Shown: in pieces, positions 5,905-9,026 of the stretch
How the letters are laid out: each line of letters opens with the position of its first letter
How positions within the stretch are numbered: position 1 is the stretch's first letter
Assembly (NCBI GenBank): GCA_965368585.1
Contig: CBDUNM010000192.1
Location: forward strand, 1-9,026
DNA from: JARRQB01 sp965368585
Lineage (GTDB): Bacteria > Pseudomonadota > Gammaproteobacteria > Chromatiales > Chromatiaceae
DNA length: 9,026 nt
Direction of reading: 5' to 3'
Position numbers and translations under genes: made by a program
Notes under the pieces: model-generated
What the model was told of the DNA's origin: nothing
Database searches by the model: none
The model's input: the letters and a program-made list of their open reading frames with translations, nothing else

Positions 5905-7554
5905 TTACATCATACCGCCCATACCGCCCATACCGCCCATGTCGCCCATACCACCGCCAACCGGTGCCTCGTCGTCTTTCGGCTCTTCCGCCACCATCGC
6001 TTCGGTGGTAATCATCAGGCCCGCGACCGATACCGCGTTTTGCAGCGCGGAACGAGTGACTTTGGTCGGGTCGAGAATACCCATATCGACCATATCGCCG
6101 TACTCGCCGTTGGCGGCGTTGTAGCCGTAGTTGCCGGAGCCGGCGGCCACGTCGTTCAGAACGACGGACGGTTCGGCACCCGCATTGGCGACGATCTGGC
6201 GCAACGGCTCTTCCATCGCCTTACGGGCAATATTGACACCGACATCCTGATCGTGGTTAGAGCCCTTGAGGTCCTTCAGGGCAACCAAGGCACGCACCAG
6301 GGCGACACCGCCACCGGGGACGATACCTTCCTCGACCGCCGCGCGGGTGGCGTGCAAGGCGTCTTCGACGCGCGCCTTCTTTTCTTTCATTTCGACTTCG
6401 GTGGCAGCACCGACCTTGATGAGGGCCACACCGCCGGCAAGTTTGGCCAGACGTTCCTGCAGTTTTTCTTTGTCGTAGTCGGACGTGGTGTCTTCCATCT
6501 GCTGACGAATCTGCTCGCAACGCGCCTTAATGTCCTGTTCGGTACCGGCGCCGTCGATGATAGTGGTCTCTTCTTTGGTGATCAAAATCTTCTTGGCCGT
6601 ACCCAACTCGTTGAGGGTGGCCTTTTCGAGTGACAGGCCGACCTCTTCGGATATCACGGTCGCCCCGGTCAGGATAGCGATATCCTGTAGCATGGCCTTG
6701 CGGCGATCGCCGAAGCCCGGCGCTTTTACCGCGGCGACCTTCACGATGCCACGGATGGTATTCACCACCAGGGTTGCGAGGGCCTCACCTTCGATATCTT
6801 CGGCGACGATCAGCAACGGTTTGCCCGCTTTGGCCACCGCCTCAAGCGGCGGCAACAGATCGCGAATATTGGAGATTTTCTTGTCGTGCAACAGGATGTA
6901 CGGATCTTCCAGCTCGGCCGACATTGACTGTTGGTTGTTCACGAAATACGGCGACAGATAGCCGCGGTCGAACTGCATACCTTCGACCACGTCCAGTTCG
7001 TTCTCGAGGCCCGACCCTTCCTCAACGGTAATGACGCCCTCTTTACCGACCTTTTCCATCGCATCGGCGATGATATTGCCGATATTCTCATCAGAGTTGG
7101 CAGAAATGGTGCCGACCTGCGCGATGGCCTTGGAATCGGCGCACGGCTTGGACAGACCCTTCAAATGCTCGACGGTCGCCAGTACCGCCTGGTCCATACC
7201 GCGCTTCAGATCCATCGGGTTCATACCGGCGGCTACCGCCTTTAGACCCTCTCGCACCATCGCCTGGGCAAGAACCGTCGCGGTGGTGGTGCCGTCGCCG
7301 GCGATGTCGGAAGTCTGGGACGCAACTTCTTTGACCATCTGCGCACCCATGTTTTCGAACTTGTCGCTCAGTTCGATCTCTTTGGCGACAGAAACACCGT
7401 CTTTGGTAATAGTCGGAGCGCCAAAGCTTTTCTCCAGAACCACATTCCGGCCTTTGGGTCCCAGGGTTATCTTAACCGCGTTGGCAAGAATATTGACGCC
7501 TTTCAGCATGCGCTGACGGGCATCGTCGGCGAAACGTACTTCTTTTGCAGTCAT
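5905..7554 (-). CDS. groEL: Chaperonin GroEL (60 kDa subunit)
   Basis: The ring-forming, ATP-driven folding chaperone of the cytoplasm, 549 residues and of normal length. Hallmarks are all present: LGPKGRNV (31-38), Asp52 in TKDGVSVAKEIEL, the nucleotide loop GDGTTT (86-91) with Asp87, and the aspartate in HDQDVG that aligns with the catalytic Asp398 of Escherichia coli. The C-terminal tail is GGM-rich (GGMGDMGGMGGMGGMM), as in proteobacterial GroEL, and points into the ring cavity. The ATG at 7554 has AAGGA about ten bases upstream. It follows groES by 54 bases in the same operon and ends before a strong terminator. Nothing in the protein looks degraded or unusual. Confidence 0.99.
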   Translation of the reverse strand: MTAKEVRFADDARQRMLKGVNILANAVKITLGPKGRNVVLEKSFGAPTITKDGVSVAKEIELSDKFENMGAQMVKEVASQTSDIAGDGTTTATVLAQAMVREGLKAVAAGMNPMDLKRGMDQAVLATVEHLKGLSKPCADSKAIAQVGTISANSDENIGNIIADAMEKVGKEGVITVEEGSGLENELDVVEGMQFDRGYLSPYFVNNQQSMSAELEDPYILLHDKKISNIRDLLPPLEAVAKAGKPLLIVAEDIEGEALATLVVNTIRGIVKVAAVKAPGFGDRRKAMLQDIAILTGATVISEEVGLSLEKATLNELGTAKKILITKEETTIIDGAGTEQDIKARCEQIRQQMEDTTSDYDKEKLQERLAKLAGGVALIKVGAATEVEMKEKKARVEDALHATRAAVEEGIVPGGGVALVRALVALKDLKGSNHDQDVGVNIARKAMEEPLRQIVANAGAEPSVVLNDVAAGSGNYGYNAANGEYGDMVDMGILDPTKVTRSALQNAVSVAGLMITTEAMVAEEPKDDEAPVGGGMGDMGGMGGMGGMM

Positions 7555-7608
7555 CTTTAAAATTCCTTATGTAAATCAGTAGGTTTAGATATTTTGGGCG
7601 CGCGAGTA

Positions 7609-7899
7609 CTAGCCTTCCAGCACACCCATGATGTCTTCCTCGCGCATCACGAGAACTTCTTCACCATCAATCTTCACCTCGGTACCGGAGTACTTGCCGA
7701 ACAATACCTTGTCGCCGACCTTCACATCGAGGCTGCGCACTTCACCGCTATCGAGGATCTTGCCGTTCCCGACGGCAATGACCTCACCGCGGACCGGCTT
7801 TTCGGTGGCATTGTCGGGCAGAACGATACCGCCTGGGCTGGTGCGTTCCTCTTCCATACGGCGAATGACCACACGATCGTGCAGTGGACGAATCTTCAT
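7609..7899 (-). CDS. groES: Co-chaperonin GroES (10 kDa subunit)
   Basis: The seven-subunit lid of the GroEL chamber, 96 residues, full length. The start MKIRPLHDRVVIRR is typical. The mobile loop that docks on GroEL is seen at about 17-32, with SPGGIVLPDNATEKP. The rest matches the family: GEVIAVGNGK, VGDKVLFGKYSGTEVK, and the ending REEDIMGVLEG. The ATG at 7899 is preceded by AAGGAG at ten bases. It is the first gene of the operon, about 60 bases downstream of the CIRCE operator. Confidence 0.99.
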   Translation of the reverse strand: MKIRPLHDRVVIRRMEEERTSPGGIVLPDNATEKPVRGEVIAVGNGKILDSGEVRSLDVKVGDKVLFGKYSGTEVKIDGEEVLVMREEDIMGVLEG

Positions 7900-7959
7900 A
7901 TCTCATTGTCTCCTTGTAGAGTGGCTGTGAGATTTAACATTGAGCCCACGCGGGGCTTA

Positions 7960-7986
7960 TTAGCACTCGTGCTGAGTGAGTGCTAA
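7960..7986 (-). promoter_or_regulatory. CIRCE operator (HrcA binding site)
   Basis: TTAGCACTC and GAGTGCTAA are separated by exactly nine bases, a perfect match to the CIRCE consensus bound by the heat-shock repressor HrcA. It covers the expected transcription start of groES, just downstream of the promoter's -10 box, so bound HrcA should block initiation. This predicts an hrcA gene elsewhere in the genome. GroEL itself keeps HrcA active in known systems, which gives feedback. Confidence 0.97.
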
Positions 7987-8013
7987 TAATAGGAGCGAAT
8001 TTCAAAAGGTCAA
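7986..8013 (-). promoter_or_regulatory. Sigma70-type promoter of groES-groEL
   Basis: On the minus strand TTGACC (8013-8008) and TATTAT (7991-7986) are separated by 16 bases. The last base of the -10 box is also the first base of CIRCE, so the start point falls inside the operator, leaving a leader of about 80 bases. No convincing sigma32-type site (CTTGAAA plus CCCCAT) is seen, although TTTTGAAA occurs in the spacer. Control therefore seems to rest on HrcA. Confidence 0.75.
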
Positions 8014-8446
8014 GGGCTGTTGGCCCACGCATCTGCAGCAATCACGATTACCACCACTCTTCGATTCGCAAACCGCGACAGATCAACGCAAATAAGGTCG
8101 GTAGTCACTCGCCGCATCGGTATGATCACGGCATAACCACAATTTTTTAATCGGTTTTTTGTTCGACCAAGGTTTCGGTAGCGCTTGGGCGCGCACCCAC
8201 AGCGACCCCGCACCGGGCGCGGTCCGGCACAAGCCGTAGCGACGCAAGGCCCCAGAGTTCCCAGCATCGGCGCGCTGGATACCCGCAACGTGACGGATTA
8301 GTCCTTTTCAGTACACCCAACTCGCGAATGTTCGACCGGTACGAAAAACCGCGCCGAAGTTCAGCAACGTGTCCCTGTTACGGACCTAAGATAGCAGCCG
8401 TAAACACCCGATCGTTTACGACCATTGCAATCTAAGGAGATCTACC
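8014..8446. other. Non-coding interval between groES and the divergent phasin gene
   Basis: This 433-base stretch separates the divergent groES and phasin promoters. The only long minus-strand reading frame (8010-8288) has no protein-like pattern and overlaps the groES -35 box. There is an AT-rich patch at about 8141-8160. Near the right end TAAGAT (8387-8392) could be a -10 box for the phasin gene, but no good -35 box lies at the right distance. The inverted repeat before the phasin is listed separately. A small RNA cannot be ruled out. Confidence 0.5.
8399..8420. repeat. Perfect inverted repeat in the phasin upstream region
   Basis: CGTAAAC (8399-8405) and GTTTACG (8414-8420) are perfect complements around an eight-base spacer. 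The repeat lies 7-12 bases downstream of the possible -10 box and 26 bases before the phasin ATG. That is where an operator for a repressor, such as a PHA-responsive regulator, or a 5' leader hairpin would sit. The protein that binds it, if any, cannot be named from the sequence. Confidence 0.5.
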
Positions 8447-8860
8447 ATGCCATCAAAACACCTCTCCCGCGCACGCCCGGCCACGGCGATCGAAGATTGG
8501 TTCGAAGTCGGCAAAGACGCCATCGAACCGACGCGCGAGTTAACGGAAATTTTCCGGCGCGCGTTCGCCAAAATCAACGATCAGAACATGTCAGCGGCAA
8601 AGGCATATCTCGATTTCTGCCTGCACGGTTTAAACCTCCTCGGTGAGGTTCGCGACCCGGGGCAGCTGTTGGAGCAACAGGCGAAACTCGCGGAAGAAAT
8701 CAGCGAGAAGTTTTTTGCCGATACCAGTGCCTATTTCGATCTGACCGCCGCAACCCAGGCGGAAATCTTTGGCTGGGTGGAAAAGACCACCGCCACCGCC
8801 GCGGAGCAGGTCGAATCCACAGCCGGCCAGGCCGAACAAGCCGTGAGCAAAGCGGCATAG
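8447..8860 (+). CDS. Phasin-family protein (PHA granule-associated)
   Basis: A 137-residue, mostly helical protein of the Phasin_2 type. Phasins coat polyhydroxyalkanoate granules in the cytoplasm and set their number and size. There is no signal peptide. The core (about 30-115) has amphipathic helices with the usual spread of Phe, Tyr and Trp and Glu/Lys/Gln-rich faces, as in AKAYLDFCLHGLNL and KLAEEISEKFFADTSAYFDL. The C-terminus (115-137) is an Ala/Glu/Thr/Gln tail, as in many phasins. The ATG at 8447 has a strong AAGGAGA about six bases upstream. It is divergent from groES and seems to be a single-gene unit, with a hairpin after its stop codon. No PHA synthase or depolymerase gene is in the window, so the granule role rests on family resemblance. 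Confidence 0.85.
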   Translation: MPSKHLSRARPATAIEDWFEVGKDAIEPTRELTEIFRRAFAKINDQNMSAAKAYLDFCLHGLNLLGEVRDPGQLLEQQAKLAEEISEKFFADTSAYFDLTAATQAEIFGWVEKTTATAAEQVESTAGQAEQAVSKAA

Positions 8861-8876
8861 CCAGTCAGTGGTGGTT

Positions 8877-8898
8877 GCGCCCCCTCGTCGGGGGGCGT
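8877..8898 (+). terminator. GC-rich hairpin after the phasin gene, probable weak terminator
   Basis: GCGCCCCC (8877-8884) pairs with GGGGGCGT (8891-8898), counting one G-T pair, around a six-base loop. It starts 16 bases after the phasin stop codon. The sequence after it (ATTTG) is only a poor T run, so termination may be incomplete. Confidence 0.55.
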
Positions 8899-8900
8899 AT

Positions 8901-9026
8901 TTGCCGGACGACAATACCCGAGAGTTAACACGACGGACTCTTCTGATGCTCGCCCCGGGCGACCACCGGGCCTCAGAACCGGTTTGCGCTTGTGCGCGTC
9001 CCGCCTCTACGCCGCCCGAGATCAGG
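8901..9026. other. Right-edge sequence without a supportable gene
   Basis: These 126 bases hold short open stretches on both strands that run to the edge. One starts at ATG 8944-8946 on the plus strand; another is the minus-strand frame reading LISGGVEAGRAQAQTG. Neither has a ribosome-binding site or a recognisable motif. Two imperfect GC-rich palindromes around 8950-8970 (CCCGG and CCGGG) may be the end of a transcript entering from the right. I make no gene call. Confidence 0.3.

Noticed and set aside
5896..5945. Short tandem repeat of about nine bases at the 3' end of groEL
   Set aside because: It encodes the normal Gly-Gly-Met tail of GroEL and is not an independent repeat element.
5818..6633. 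271-residue plus-strand ORF opposite groEL
   Set aside because: It lies antisense to well-supported groEL codons and the groEL terminator, and its His/Gly/Val-rich pattern is what a shadow of GroEL codons gives.
8010..8288. 92-residue minus-strand ORF upstream of groES
   Set aside because: It overlaps the groES -35 box, has no visible ribosome-binding site and its composition is not protein-like.
8160..8337. Direct repeat TGTTCGACC at 8160-8168 and 8329-8337
   Set aside because: One nine-base match within a 430-base interval is close to chance expectation and neither copy sits at a clear regulatory position.

Overview
The window reads as a piece of a gammaproteobacterial chromosome of fairly high GC content. 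The evidence is a LapA-type adhesin/type I secretion locus, a DUF302 periplasmic protein, a groES-groEL operon with canonical proteins and a perfect CIRCE operator, and a phasin of polyhydroxyalkanoate (PHA) granules. A free-living, biofilm-forming, PHA-storing organism (Chromatiales-like) would fit, but that placement is inference. No mobile element, CRISPR array, tRNA or rRNA is visible.

Positions 1-4924, all on the minus strand and read right to left, form an adhesin-export locus. It starts with a LapB-like type I secretion ABC permease/ATPase (2768-4924). Five bases later comes a LapC/HlyD-like membrane-fusion protein (1410-2762). A LuxR/FixJ-type regulator with a degenerate receiver domain (778-1410) overlaps the end of that gene by one base. 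After a 100-base gap comes the 5' end of a large adhesin gene (677 down to the window edge). The adhesin fragment has the retention module, a LapG-type di-alanine cleavage motif and the start of an Ig-like repeat domain, and the rest lies outside the window. The LapD/LapG controller pair and the TolC-like outer-membrane channel are not here.

Positions 4925-5738 hold a small uncharacterised ORF, divergent from the transporter (5005-5286, plus), and a convergent gene for an exported DUF302 protein (5283-5738, minus). Their stop codons overlap.

Positions 5739-8013 hold the chaperonin operon on the minus strand. In order of transcription these are a sigma70-type promoter overlapping a perfect CIRCE operator (target of the HrcA repressor), groES, groEL, and a strong intrinsic terminator with a UUCG tetraloop.

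Positions 8014-8446 are a 433-base non-coding interval between the divergent groES and phasin genes. It ends in a perfect 7-base inverted repeat just before the phasin ribosome-binding site. The phasin gene (8447-8860, plus) is followed by a GC-rich hairpin. The last 126 bases contain no gene I can support.

I see no wholly new system. The parts most worth a second look are the adhesin amino terminus at the left edge and the regulator with missing phosphorylation residues built into the secretion operon.
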